NCBI GenBank assembly: GCA_019973575.1
Contig: BPUI01000001.1
Location: 1,500,342-1,564,341, forward strand
Source of the DNA: Gemmatimonadetes bacterium T265
GTDB lineage: Bacteria > Gemmatimonadota > Gemmatimonadetes > Gemmatimonadales > Gemmatimonadaceae
DNA length: 64,000 nucleotides
Direction: 5' to 3'
Position 1 is the first letter of the stretch, and each line of letters begins with the position of its first letter. Positions 1 through 8,497 of the stretch are shown here, piece by piece. A program made the translations under genes and the position numbers. Under the pieces are notes generated by a model. It was not told the origin of the DNA. It ran no database searches and was given only the letters and a program-made list of their open reading frames with translations.

Positions 1-227
1 GCGAGGCCGAACGGCGGGCCGAGCGCGCGGAGCGGCGCGCGGGGGAGCTGGAAGGGCAGGCGGCGGCGCTGCAGCGCGAGCTGGACGACGCGGGGCTCTA
101 CACGACGGGCGAGGGCGTGCGAAAAGCGCAGGAGCTGTCGAAGCGGTTGGACGGCGTGCGTGCGGAGTTGGAGCGCGCGATGGAAGAGTGGGCGGCGGCG
201 AGCGAGGCGGTCGAGAGTGTGGCGTAG
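1..227 (+). CDS. ABC-F family ATPase, C-terminal fragment
   Basis: Only the last 74 codons are in the window; the open frame begins at base 3 and stops with TAG at 225-227. The residues form a charged, Glu/Arg-rich helix followed by a motif reading LYTTGEGVRKAQELSKRL and then RAELERAMEEW, ending with ASEAVESVA. This is the usual C-terminal coiled coil of ABC-F proteins (Uup/EttA/translation-factor type ATPases), which act on ribosomes and do not span the membrane. The ATPase domains lie off the left edge, so the subfamily cannot be named. The next gene starts 38 bp downstream with its own ribosome-binding site. Confidence 0.75.
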   Translation, partial: EAERRAERAERRAGELEGQAAALQRELDDAGLYTTGEGVRKAQELSKRLDGVRAELERAMEEWAAASEAVESVA

Positions 228-264
228 CGGGCGGGCTTCGGAGCGTGGGGTGGAGGGGGACGGG

Positions 265-1629
265 ATGCACGAGGCAGAGATGCCCGAGGTTGGGATAATC
301 GCGGGGCGTCGGCTCGCGCTCGCGTGGGTGGTCGGCGGCGCGGCGCTGGCGGCCGCGTGTACGGCGTCGCGCCCGGCGCCGGCGCCCGCCCCCACGCCCG
401 TCGCGGCCGCGCCGGCGCCGCCCGAGACGACGCTCGCGGCGCTCCCGGCGCCCCGGGACACGGCCCTGGTACCCACGCCGGCGCCCACCCCGCCTCCGGC
501 CGCCCCGGCGCCGCCCCAGCCCCTCGCGCTCGACTCGGCGCCCCCGGTCGATCCCACCGACGCGAGCGGGCGCGTGCGGTGGATCGGGCGCGAGGCGGAC
601 CGCACCCTCGCGCCCGAGGACCGCACGCTCCTGCGCACGGTGTTCGGGATCGACGACGTGCGGCGGATCTACATCCCGACCACCACGCCGGACGACGTCC
701 TGCGCTACGCCGCGCACGCACCCGGCTGCCCGGACGGTGGTGGCCCGAACGACGGGCAACCGACGACGCGGGGCGGGGCGTGCCGGATCGTCGGCGTGCG
801 CATCGGCCTGGCCGCGCCGCGCGACCCGGGCGAGACGTGGGACGCGTTCACCGGGCGCGTCGAGCACGGCGGCCCGCGCGCCTGGACGTCGGCCGGCGGC
901 CGCACGGCCTACGCGGGCCTCGACGCGCTCGACCCCGACGCGCGCCCCGCGTTCGAGCGCATGATCGCGGACGCGCGCGACGCAGGGTTCCCGGTGCACG
1001 TGCGCGAGACCTACCGCACCCCCGAGCGCCAGGCCGCCATCCTCGCCCGCAACGACGGCCGCACCACCACGCTGACCTCTGCGCACTCGCTCGGGCGCGC
1101 GGTCGACATCTCGATCGGCGACGGGCGCGTTAGCCGCCGCTCGACGCACCGCACCTGGGTCGAGTTCCGCCGCTGGGTGCTGGGGCAACAGAACGGGGCG
1201 TTCCGCCTCATCGGCACGCCCGAGAGCACGTGGGACTGGCCGCACATCGAGTACGTCGGCGCGACCAGCGGCGCACCCCTCGGCTACCGCACCCTGGACG
1301 CGCTCGTCGCCGCGGCACGGGCGTGCCGCGCGGGGGCATCGACCGACGCGGAAGCTGCCGAACGGTGCACGCGCGCGTCGCCCCGGCCGGCGGAGGGCGT
1401 GGCGACGATGACGGTGTCGGACGACGAGCCGGTCGCCCGCTCGCGGCGGGGGCGGCGGCACGGGCGGCACGGCAGCCGCCACAGCGGCCGGCACGAGAGC
1501 CGGCACGCCGGGCGCGCGCACGGGGCACGATCGGCGGGAGGCGGCACGCACCACGGCGGCACCAAACACGGGTCGCACGCGGGCTCGTCCAAATCCTCCA
1601 AGTTGTCGAAACACCGGCGGCGGTCGTGA
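265..1629 (+). CDS. M15-type (D-Ala-D-Ala carboxypeptidase-like) lipoprotein with His/Arg-rich tail
   Basis: The predicted protein has 454 residues. I chose the ATG at 265 because a GGAGGGGGA ribosome-binding site lies just upstream. A lipobox (LAAACTAS, Cys about 32) follows a hydrophobic stretch, so it is probably membrane-anchored outside the cytoplasm. A Pro/Ala linker (about 35-95) precedes the folded part. Around residues 273-281 the SAHSLGRAVD motif and at about 322-327 WDWPHIEY match the zinc-binding H...D and H motifs of M15 peptidases, which trim peptidoglycan peptides. The last 60 or so residues are unusual: Arg, His, Gly and Ser rich. The stop overlaps the next start (GTGA), which suggests translational coupling. 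It could instead be a DUF5715-like relative; substrate is unknown. Confidence 0.7.
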   Translation: MHEAEMPEVGIIAGRRLALAWVVGGAALAAACTASRPAPAPAPTPVAAAPAPPETTLAALPAPRDTALVPTPAPTPPPAAPAPPQPLALDSAPPVDPTDASGRVRWIGREADRTLAPEDRTLLRTVFGIDDVRRIYIPTTTPDDVLRYAAHAPGCPDGGGPNDGQPTTRGGACRIVGVRIGLAAPRDPGETWDAFTGRVEHGGPRAWTSAGGRTAYAGLDALDPDARPAFERMIADARDAGFPVHVRETYRTPERQAAILARNDGRTTTLTSAHSLGRAVDISIGDGRVSRRSTHRTWVEFRRWVLGQQNGAFRLIGTPESTWDWPHIEYVGATSGAPLGYRTLDALVAAARACRAGASTDAEAAERCTRASPRPAEGVATMTVSDDEPVARSRRGRRHGRHGSRHSGRHESRHAGRAHGARSAGGGTHHGGTKHGSHAGSSKSSKLSKHRRRS

Positions 1630-2387
1630 CACCCGCGGGGCGCCGGAGCTGTTGGGCCGCGCTGCCCACGGCCGTCCTCGTCGTGGGTGCGCTCACGGCG
1701 GGGGCGAGCGCGCAGGACGACGCGCAGGCCCGGACCGCCACCTGCGGCGGCCAGCGCTACTCCTACACGCTCGAGACGCCGGCGAGTGCCGGGGACGGCG
1801 CGCCCCGGCCGGCAATCCTGCTGCTCCGCGGCGCGGGCGGGTGCGGCGCCGGCATGCTCGCCGCCTGGCGGCCGACTGCCGCGCGCGAGCGCCTCGTCCT
1901 CATCGCCCCCGACCTGCCGACCAGCGCCGCGTTCGAGCCCGTCGCGCCCGCCGTCTTCCGGTGCATGGTCGCCGACGCCCGGCGCGTCGCGGCGATCGAC
2001 TCCGCCCGCGTCTACCTGTCCGGCTACTCGATGGGCGGCTACCTCGCCTTCGACGGCGCGCTGCTCGCGGGCGATGTGTTCGCGGGGGCCGCGGTGTACG
2101 GGGCGGCCATCGCCGACGAGTACGCGGGCATCGTGGACAGCGCCAGCCGCCGGCCGCCGTTCGCGCTCTACATCGGCGACCACGACGCGTTCTACTCGAC
2201 GGCGCAGGTGCGGCGCACGCGCGACCTCCTGGCCGCCCGCGGGTTCCCGGTGCGCTACGTCGAGTTCCCGAACCAGGACCACGCGTACGCGTCCGTGGCC
2301 GCGCAACTCAACGCCGACGCCTGGGCCTACCTCGGCGCGCAGCCACCGCCGGCGCCCGTCCGCCGCTCTGCCAGCCCCGCCCCGTGA
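1626..2387 (+). CDS. secreted alpha/beta hydrolase
   Basis: The GTG at 1626 overlaps the previous stop (GTGA), giving 253 residues. The N-terminus has a hydrophobic segment ending in GASAQ, a likely Sec signal peptide cut before DDAQ. The hydrolase nucleophile elbow GYSMGGY is at about 132-138 (Ser about 134), and the C-terminal half has YIGDHDAF and FPNQDHAY, which fit the catalytic Asp and His of a serine hydrolase fold. It resembles the polyhydroxybutyrate-depolymerase/esterase group with an oxyanion stretch near LLLRGAGGCGAG. Its position between a peptidoglycan peptidase and menA does not reveal the substrate. The stop overlaps the menA start by GTGA. Confidence 0.7.
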   Translation: MTPAGRRSCWAALPTAVLVVGALTAGASAQDDAQARTATCGGQRYSYTLETPASAGDGAPRPAILLLRGAGGCGAGMLAAWRPTAARERLVLIAPDLPTSAAFEPVAPAVFRCMVADARRVAAIDSARVYLSGYSMGGYLAFDGALLAGDVFAGAAVYGAAIADEYAGIVDSASRRPPFALYIGDHDAFYSTAQVRRTRDLLAARGFPVRYVEFPNQDHAYASVAAQLNADAWAYLGAQPPPAPVRRSASPAP

Positions 2388-3253
2388 ACCCCTGGATCCT
2401 CGGCGCCCGCCCGCGCACCCTCCCCGCCGCCGTCGTCCCCGTCGTCGTCGGGACGGCCTGCGCCGCCCCACACGTGACCGCGTGGCGTGCGCTCGCCGCC
2501 CTCGTCGTCGCCCTCGCCCTCCAGGTCGGCGTCAACTACGCCAACGACTACAGCGACGGCGTGCGCGGCACCGACGCCGCCCGCGTCGGCCCGGTGCGCC
2601 TCGTCGCCTCGGGGCTGAAGCCAGCCGCCGCGGTCAGGCGCGCCGCCTTCCTCGCCTTCGGCGTCGCCGCGCTGGCCGGGCTCGCGCTCGCCCTCGCCGC
2701 CGACCCGCGGCTCGTGCTCGTCGGCCTCGCCTGCATCCTCGCCGCGTGGTTCTATACCGGCGGCTCCACACCCTACGGCTACCGCGGCCTCGGCGAGCTC
2801 TCCGTGTTCGTCTTCTTCGGCCTCGTCGCAACAATTGGCACGGCCTACGTCCAGCAGCCCGGCTGGAACGTGGCCACACAGCTCGCCGCCCGCGCCGCCG
2901 GCCCGGTCGGGCTCCTCGCCTGCGCGCTCCTCGTCGTCAACAACCTGCGCGACGTGCCGAGCGACGCAGGGGCCGGCAAGCGCACGCTCGCGGTGCGGAT
3001 GGGGGAGGCGCGCACGCGCGGGCTCTACGCGGTGCTCGTGCTGCTGCCGTTCACGGGGTTGTTCTCGTTCGTGCTCTCGCGTCCGACGGCACTCGCGGCC
3101 CTGCTCGCGCTGCCGCTCGCCTTAGGCCCGATCCGCCGTGTGCGGGCGGGCGCACGCGGGCCGGCGCTCATCCCGGTGCTCGGCGAGACGGGGCGGCTGC
3201 AGCTCGCGTTCGGCGCGCTGCTCGCGGTGGGACTGGTGGTGGGGGCGCGCTGA
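2384..3253 (+). CDS. menA: 1,4-dihydroxy-2-naphthoate polyprenyltransferase
   Basis: MenA is an integral membrane UbiA-family enzyme that joins the polyprenyl chain to dihydroxynaphthoate in menaquinone synthesis. The 289-residue product starts with VNPWILGARPRTL, typical of the family. The first Asp-rich motif NDYSDGVRGTD lies at about 53-63 and the second, NNLRDVPSD, at about 185-193; both bind the Mg-diphosphate substrate. Several hydrophobic helices separate them. The GTG start overlaps the upstream stop, so translation is probably coupled. No other men genes are in the window. A TTA-GGC codon pair occurs at 3122, part of a recurring motif. Confidence 0.88.
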   Translation: MNPWILGARPRTLPAAVVPVVVGTACAAPHVTAWRALAALVVALALQVGVNYANDYSDGVRGTDAARVGPVRLVASGLKPAAAVRRAAFLAFGVAALAGLALALAADPRLVLVGLACILAAWFYTGGSTPYGYRGLGELSVFVFFGLVATIGTAYVQQPGWNVATQLAARAAGPVGLLACALLVVNNLRDVPSDAGAGKRTLAVRMGEARTRGLYAVLVLLPFTGLFSFVLSRPTALAALLALPLALGPIRRVRAGARGPALIPVLGETGRLQLAFGALLAVGLVVGAR

Positions 3254-3263
3254 CGCCCCGCCC

Positions 3264-4616
3264 GTGCCCCCCCTCCTCGCCCGCCTCGGCCTCCGCACGC
3301 CCGCGCTCCGCGCGTGGGCGCTCTACGACGTCGGCGTGGCCGGCGTGTTCATCATCGTCGTTACGGCCGTCTTCCCGATCTACTTCGCCCGGGTGGCGGC
3401 CGCCGGCCTCCCGCCCGGCGTCGCGAGCGCCCGCTTCTCGCTCGGCAGCGCGGCCGCCCTGCTGCTCGCCGTCGTCCTCTCGCCGCTGTTAGGCGCCGTC
3501 GCCGACGCGCGCCCGCTCAAGAAGCGCGTGCTCGCGGTCTCGATGGCCGTGGGCGCGCTCGCCTCCGCCGCGCTCGGGCTCGTCGGGCGGGGCGACTGGG
3601 CGTTCGCCCTCGTCGCATTCGGGGTGCTCAACGTCGCGGTGAATGGCAGCCAGGTCGCCTACGACGCGCTCCTCCCCCACATCGCCCGCCCCGACGAACT
3701 GGACCGCGCCTCCACCGCGGCCTACGGCGTCCACTACCTCGGCGGCGGGCTCGTGCTGCTCGCCGCCCTCTTCGTCATTCAGCACCCGGCCGCCGTCGGA
3801 CTCGGCGCGCCCGCGGCGCGCGACGGCACGCTCCCCACGCGCCTCGTCTTCGTCGCCGTGGCCCTGTGGTGGGCGCTCTTCGCGGTGCCGCTCCTGCGGC
3901 GCGTCCCCGAGCCGCCGCCCGCGCCGCGGGCGCCGGGCGCGCCGGAGCCGACGTTAGGCCAGGCGGCCGCGGGGGCGTTCGCCACGCTCGCCGGCACGGT
4001 GCGCACCCTCCGCGCGCTCCCCAACACGGGCCGCTTCCTGCTCGCCTTCATCCTCTACAACGACGGCGTCAACACGATCATCCGCCTCGCCGCCGTCTAC
4101 GGCGCGGAGCTCAGGCTGCGCGACTCCGCGCTCATCGTCGCGATCGTGATGGTGCAGTTCGTCGGGATCCCGTTCGCCTTCGCCTTCGGCGCGCTCGCCG
4201 ACCGCGTGGGCGCCAAGCGCGCGGTGTTAGGCGCGATCGCCGTCTACGGGGTGATCAGCGCCGTCGCGTACGGGATGAAGACGGAGCGCGACTTCTTCCT
4301 CCTCGCCGCGCTCGTCGCGACGGTGCAGGGCGGGGCGCAGGCGCTCTCGCGCTCGCTCTACGCGAGCCTCACGCCGGCGTCGCGCTCGGGGGAGTACTTC
4401 GCCCTGTTCTCCGTCTTCAGCCGCTTCGGGGGGCTGATCGGGCAGACGGCGTTCTTCGTCATCACGACGCTCACCGGGTCGAGCCGGCTCGGCATCCTGT
4501 CGGTCGTGGTCCTGTTCGCGGGCGGCGCGGCGTTGCTCGCGCCGGTGGACCTGGCCCGCGGGCGGGCGGACGCGCGCGCGCTGGACGCGGGGCCCGGCGC
4601 GGCGGCGGCCGTCTAA
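3264..4616 (+). CDS. UMF1/Atg22-like MFS transporter
   Basis: The GTG at 3264, 10 bp after menA, gives a 450-residue membrane protein. The N-terminus reads ALRAWALYDVGVAGVFIIVV and is followed by regularly spaced hydrophobic helices, with a cytoplasmic loop around residues 215-245 and motifs such as FGALADRVGAKRA between helices in the C-terminal half. The late stretch SLYASLTPASRSGEYFALFSV is characteristic of the UMF1 (vacuole effluxer Atg22-like) branch of the major facilitator superfamily. The transported molecule cannot be inferred. It contains three in-frame TTA-GGC pairs (3489, 3954, 4227). Confidence 0.82.
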   Translation: MPPLLARLGLRTPALRAWALYDVGVAGVFIIVVTAVFPIYFARVAAAGLPPGVASARFSLGSAAALLLAVVLSPLLGAVADARPLKKRVLAVSMAVGALASAALGLVGRGDWAFALVAFGVLNVAVNGSQVAYDALLPHIARPDELDRASTAAYGVHYLGGGLVLLAALFVIQHPAAVGLGAPAARDGTLPTRLVFVAVALWWALFAVPLLRRVPEPPPAPRAPGAPEPTLGQAAAGAFATLAGTVRTLRALPNTGRFLLAFILYNDGVNTIIRLAAVYGAELRLRDSALIVAIVMVQFVGIPFAFAFGALADRVGAKRAVLGAIAVYGVISAVAYGMKTERDFFLLAALVATVQGGAQALSRSLYASLTPASRSGEYFALFSVFSRFGGLIGQTAFFVITTLTGSSRLGILSVVVLFAGGAALLAPVDLARGRADARALDAGPGAAAAV

Positions 4617-4700
4617 CGCGCCGCCCTGCCGGCGCGGGCCGTCCGGGCGCGCCGGCGCGGCGGGGCTCGACAGCCGGGCCGCGCCGCGACAACGTGGGGC

Positions 4701-5237
4701 ATGCCCGATTTCACCATTCGCGCCGCCGAGCCGCCGGACGCCGCGCCGCTCAGCGCCTTCGCGGCCCACGCCTTCGCGGCGACCTTCGGCGACGACAACG
4801 CGGCCGCCGACATGACGCGGTACCTGGCCGAGGCCTTCACGCCCGAGCGCCAGGCCGCCGAGATCACGGACGCGGACGGCGTCGTCCTGCTCGCGGAGGC
4901 GGCGGGTGGCCGCACGGCGCCCCTCGTCGGGTACGCCCACCTCGTGGCCGGCCCCGCACCCGCGGCGGTGACCGGCCCGGCCCCGATCGAGCTGAAACGC
5001 CTGTACGTCGACCGGCGCTGGCACGGGCGGGGCGTCGCGGCCGCCCTGATGGACGCCGCGCTCGTCGCGGCCGCGGCACGCGGCGCGCGCACGGTGTGGC
5101 TCGGCGTGTGGGAGCGCAACGCGCGGGCCGCCGCCTTCTACGCCAAGCACGGCTTCGCCCGCGTGGGGGAGCACACGTTCCTGCTCGGCAGCGATCCGCA
5201 GACGGACTGGCTGATGGCGCGCACGGTAGGCGCGTAG
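4701..5237 (+). CDS. GNAT N-acetyltransferase
   Basis: This 178-residue protein is a single GNAT domain that would transfer an acetyl group from acetyl-CoA to an amine. The core is visible: ELKRLYVDRRWHGRGVAAAL (about 97-116) contains strand beta4 and the Q/RxxGxG/A pyrophosphate loop (R-W-H-G-R-G-V-A), and WLGVWERNARAAAFYAKHGF is the standard later segment. The ATG at 4701 begins MPDFTIRAAE, a normal GNAT start. The acceptor is unknown; FFAR-like peptide, antibiotic or metabolite acetylation are all possible. It sits 84 bp after the transporter gene. Confidence 0.85.
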   Translation: MPDFTIRAAEPPDAAPLSAFAAHAFAATFGDDNAAADMTRYLAEAFTPERQAAEITDADGVVLLAEAAGGRTAPLVGYAHLVAGPAPAAVTGPAPIELKRLYVDRRWHGRGVAAALMDAALVAAAARGARTVWLGVWERNARAAAFYAKHGFARVGEHTFLLGSDPQTDWLMARTVGA

Positions 5238-5385
5238 CCCGCGGTGACGCCGGCGCGTCCCGGCGAGTCTGCCCTTCTTGTGGCACGGACGTGCGGTCGG
5301 CGCTGCAGCTGACCGATGCAGCTGACGTCGTCCCCGCGCACGTCCGCGCCCGAACGCCGTTCGGCGCGGTTCGATCTGGTTCGAA

Positions 5386-5415
5386 CGCGCGCGGCCTGGC
5401 GTCAGGCCGCGCGCG
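5386..5415. promoter_or_regulatory. perfect hairpin in the SusC leader
   Basis: A 13-bp perfect inverted repeat (core GCGCGCGGCCTG / CAGGCCGCGCGC) with a GCGT loop lies 22 bp upstream of the ribosome-binding site of the SusC-like gene. No T-run follows, so a simple Rho-independent terminator is not supported. It may be a leader-RNA structure or an operator. The upstream gap (5238-5385) also holds short duplications such as GCTGCAGCTGACC/GATGCAGCTGAC and GGTTCGATCTGGTTCGAAC, but no gene. Confidence 0.45.
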
Positions 5416-5446
5416 GTAGGTGAACACCCCCACCGCAGGAGGAGAC

Positions 5447-8400
5447 GTGAGGCACCTTCGGAGGCTGCTCCCCGCCGCCGCGGCCGTCGCCGCCGTGTCG
5501 GCCGTCGCGTCGGAGGCCCGGGCGCAACGCCGCGTGACGGGCGTCGTGACCGGCGAAGGCGGCGCCCCGCTCCCCAACGCGACCGTGCAGGTCGTCGGGA
5601 CGGCGGCGGGCACGTACACGAACGAGGCCGGGCGGTTCACGATCCCGGTCCCCGCCGGCGCCGGCACGATCCGCGTGCGGCGCATCGGCTACCGCGCGCG
5701 CACGGTCGCCGTCGCCGCGGGGCAGGCCGACCTCGGCGCCGTCGCCCTCGAGCGCGACGTGCTGCAACTGGAGGCGCAGGTCGTGACCGGCGTCGGGACG
5801 ACGATCTCGCGCCGCAACGCCGCGAACGACGTGGCCGTCGTGTCGGGCGCGGAGCTCAACACCGTGCCGCAGCCGACGGTCGACAACGCGCTCCAGGGCA
5901 AGATCGCCGGCGCGACCGTGACGCAGAACTCCGGCGCCCCCGGCGGCGGCGCGCAGTTCCGCATCCGCGGCGCCAACTCGATCCTCGGCAACACCGACCC
6001 GCTGCTCATCGTCGACGGCGTCATCATCTCCAACGACGTCATCCAGCCCGGGACCAACGCCGTGCTGCAGGCCGTCGGCGGACTCAACTCGAGCAGCCAG
6101 GACAACGGCGTCAACCGCATCGCCGACCTCAACCCCAACGACATCGAGAACATCGAGGTGCTCAAGGGCGCCTCGGCGTCGCAGATCTACGGCTCGCGCG
6201 CGTCCAACGGCGTCATCATCATCACGACGCGCAAGGGGCAGACGGGGCGGCCGCAGTTCAACCTCACGCAGCGCGTCGGCGGCTCCAACATCCTCCGCAC
6301 GATCGACGAGCGGCACTACTCGCTCGCCGAGGCGTACGCGAGCGGCGCGGGCGCGGGGCTCGACTCGGCCGCGGTGCAGGCGAGCTACGCCGCGTGCGGC
6401 GGCTTCTGCGACCACCAGCGCGAGCTGTTCAACAACGCCGGCACGTCGTACGAGACGGACCTCTCGGTGCGCGGCGGCGGCAACACGGCGCAGTACTACG
6501 TGTCGGGGCTCGCCAAGCGCGACGGCGGCCTGGCGGTCAACACCGGCTACGACAAGCAGTCGCTGCGCGCCAACCTCACCACCGCGCTCGGCTCGCGCCT
6601 CAACGCGCAGGTGAGCGCCAACCTCGTGCACTCGCTCGCCGCGCGCGGGTTCACCAACAACGACAACGTCAACGTCACGCCCTACTTCGTCTTCCCCGCG
6701 ACGCCGAGCTGGTTCGACCTGCGCGCGGCGAACGGCACCTACCCCAACAACCCGTTCACCTCGTCCAACCCGCTGCAGACGTTCGCGCTCTCGCGCACGC
6801 CGGAAGAGGTGTGGCGCCAGATCGGCGCCGTGACGGCCGACTACTCGGTGCTCGCGAACGACCGTCACACGCTGACGCTCCGCTTCAACGGCGGGGCCGA
6901 CTTCTACAACCAGCAGGACAACATCAGCGTCCCGGCGTACCTGCAGTTCCAGGCGTCGCAGCCCAACCCCGGCATCCTCACGCTGCAGTCGGGGAACAAC
7001 ATCTACGGCAACTCGGCCCTCACGCTCGCCCACGTCTACCGGCCGGCCGCGGGCTCGTCGTTCACGACCTCGGTCGGCACGCAGTACGAGTACCGCTCGC
7101 AGCGCGTCGGCAACATCGTCGGGCAGAACGTGCTCGCCGGGCAGGAGAACGTGCAGAACGCGTCGACGATCAACGCGTTCGACTTCCGCCTGCGCCAGAT
7201 CGACCTCGCCTACTACGCGCAGGAAGAGTTCCTCACGTTAGGCGAGCGGCTGCTGCTCACCGCCGCCCTCCGCGCGCAGCGCTCGACGGTGAACGGCAAC
7301 CAGGACAAGTACTACGTCTTCCCCAAGGCCTCCGCGTCCTACCGCATCCCGGGGCTGCCGAGCGCGATCAACGAGGCCAAGCTGCGCCTCGCGTACGGCG
7401 TGGCGGGGAACCCGCCGCTCATCACCTCGCAGTTCACCCCCGTCACGACGACCGTCTACGGCGGGCAGAACGCCGTTGTCCCGGGGCTCCGGCTCGGCGC
7501 GGCCAACATCCACCCCGAGCTGCAGCGCGAGGTCGAGGGGGGCGTCGACCTCACCTTCCTCAACAGCCGCGCGACGCTCGGCGTCACCGGCTACAACCGC
7601 TCGATCAGCGACCTCCTGCTCGAGCCGACGGTCGCCGCGTCGCGCGGGTTCACGACGATCGACCTCAACGGCGGCCGCATGTACAACCGCGGCGTCGAGG
7701 TCAACGCGTCGGGGACGCTCGTCCAGACGCGGAACGTGACGTGGGTGCCGCGCCTGACGTTCGCGCGCAACGTGAACAAGGTCACGGCGCTGCCCGACCT
7801 CGTCGGCCACGTCCAGTGCCTCAACGCGGCGGGCACCGCGCTGCAGGCCAACCCGCTGCTCTGCCCGCGCGGCTTCACCGCCGGCGCGTACGGGTTCGAC
7901 CTCGGCCAGGGCCGCGTCGAAGAGGGCGCGTCGCTCACGCAGGTCGTCGGCACCGACACGGTGCCGGGCACCGGCTGCTCCACCGCCGGGTCGACGAGCT
8001 GCGTCACCTACGCGCGCAAGTACGGCGACACCGAGCCCAAGTTCACGCTCGGCTTCTCGAACGAGGTCACCGTGCACGGCGTGCGGCTCTACGCCCTGCT
8101 CGACTGGCGCTACCGGTTCTCGATCATCAACGTCACGCAGAACACGTACGACTTCTTCCACGCCCTGGCCGACACGGCGGGCACGACGCGGCGGCTCGCC
8201 GCCTACCAGGTGACCGCGCCCTACATCCAGGACGGCACCTTCCTCATGCTGCGCGAGGTGACGGCCGGCTACACGCTGCCGGCCGCGCTCTCGCAGCGCA
8301 TCCTCCGCGGCCATTCCAACACCCTCTCGGTCGAGGTGAGCGGCCGCAACCTCGCGATCAGCACGAGCTACGCCGGCCTCACGCCCGAGGTCAGCAACTT

Positions 8401-8488
8401 CGGCAACACGAACGTGGTCCGCAACCAGGACCTCGCGCCGTTCCCGCAGTCGCGCACGTTCTTCGTCTCCCTCAACGTCGGGTTCTGA
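5447..8488 (+). CDS. SusC/RagA family TonB-linked outer-membrane protein
   Basis: I chose the GTG at 5447 over the in-frame GTG at 5420 because GCAGGAGGAG ends only a few bases before it. The product is about 1013 residues. A signal peptide ending in SEARAQ is followed by a carboxypeptidase-regulatory-like domain (about 28-105: VTGVVTGEGGAPLPNATVQV), then a plug domain with the SusC hallmark IENIEVLKGASASQIYGSRA and SNGVIIITTRKGQ, and a long 22-strand-type barrel ending in an aromatic residue (FFVSLNVGF). Such proteins import oligosaccharides or peptides through the outer membrane with TonB energy. The SusD-like partner starts 10 bp downstream. No polysaccharide-degrading enzymes are adjacent, so the substrate is open. 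Confidence 0.93.
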   Translation: MRHLRRLLPAAAAVAAVSAVASEARAQRRVTGVVTGEGGAPLPNATVQVVGTAAGTYTNEAGRFTIPVPAGAGTIRVRRIGYRARTVAVAAGQADLGAVALERDVLQLEAQVVTGVGTTISRRNAANDVAVVSGAELNTVPQPTVDNALQGKIAGATVTQNSGAPGGGAQFRIRGANSILGNTDPLLIVDGVIISNDVIQPGTNAVLQAVGGLNSSSQDNGVNRIADLNPNDIENIEVLKGASASQIYGSRASNGVIIITTRKGQTGRPQFNLTQRVGGSNILRTIDERHYSLAEAYASGAGAGLDSAAVQASYAACGGFCDHQRELFNNAGTSYETDLSVRGGGNTAQYYVSGLAKRDGGLAVNTGYDKQSLRANLTTALGSRLNAQVSANLVHSLAARGFTNNDNVNVTPYFVFPATPSWFDLRAANGTYPNNPFTSSNPLQTFALSRTPEEVWRQIGAVTADYSVLANDRHTLTLRFNGGADFYNQQDNISVPAYLQFQASQPNPGILTLQSGNNIYGNSALTLAHVYRPAAGSSFTTSVGTQYEYRSQRVGNIVGQNVLAGQENVQNASTINAFDFRLRQIDLAYYAQEEFLTLGERLLLTAALRAQRSTVNGNQDKYYVFPKASASYRIPGLPSAINEAKLRLAYGVAGNPPLITSQFTPVTTTVYGGQNAVVPGLRLGAANIHPELQREVEGGVDLTFLNSRATLGVTGYNRSISDLLLEPTVAASRGFTTIDLNGGRMYNRGVEVNASGTLVQTRNVTWVPRLTFARNVNKVTALPDLVGHVQCLNAAGTALQANPLLCPRGFTAGAYGFDLGQGRVEEGASLTQVVGTDTVPGTGCSTAGSTSCVTYARKYGDTEPKFTLGFSNEVTVHGVRLYALLDWRYRFSIINVTQNTYDFFHALADTAGTTRRLAAYQVTAPYIQDGTFLMLREVTAGYTLPAALSQRILRGHSNTLSVEVSGRNLAISTSYAGLTPEVSNFGNTNVVRNQDLAPFPQSRTFFVSLNVGF

Positions 8489-8497
8489 GGCGCGCCG

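Noticed and set aside
1284-2471. Long antisense open frame over the M15 and hydrolase genes
   Set aside because: A shadow caused by high GC; composition is Arg/Ala rich and there are no motifs.
5360-5400. GGTTCGATC/GGTTCGAAC, reminiscent of a tRNA T-loop
   Set aside because: No acceptor stem, D-arm or anticodon arm could be fitted around it.
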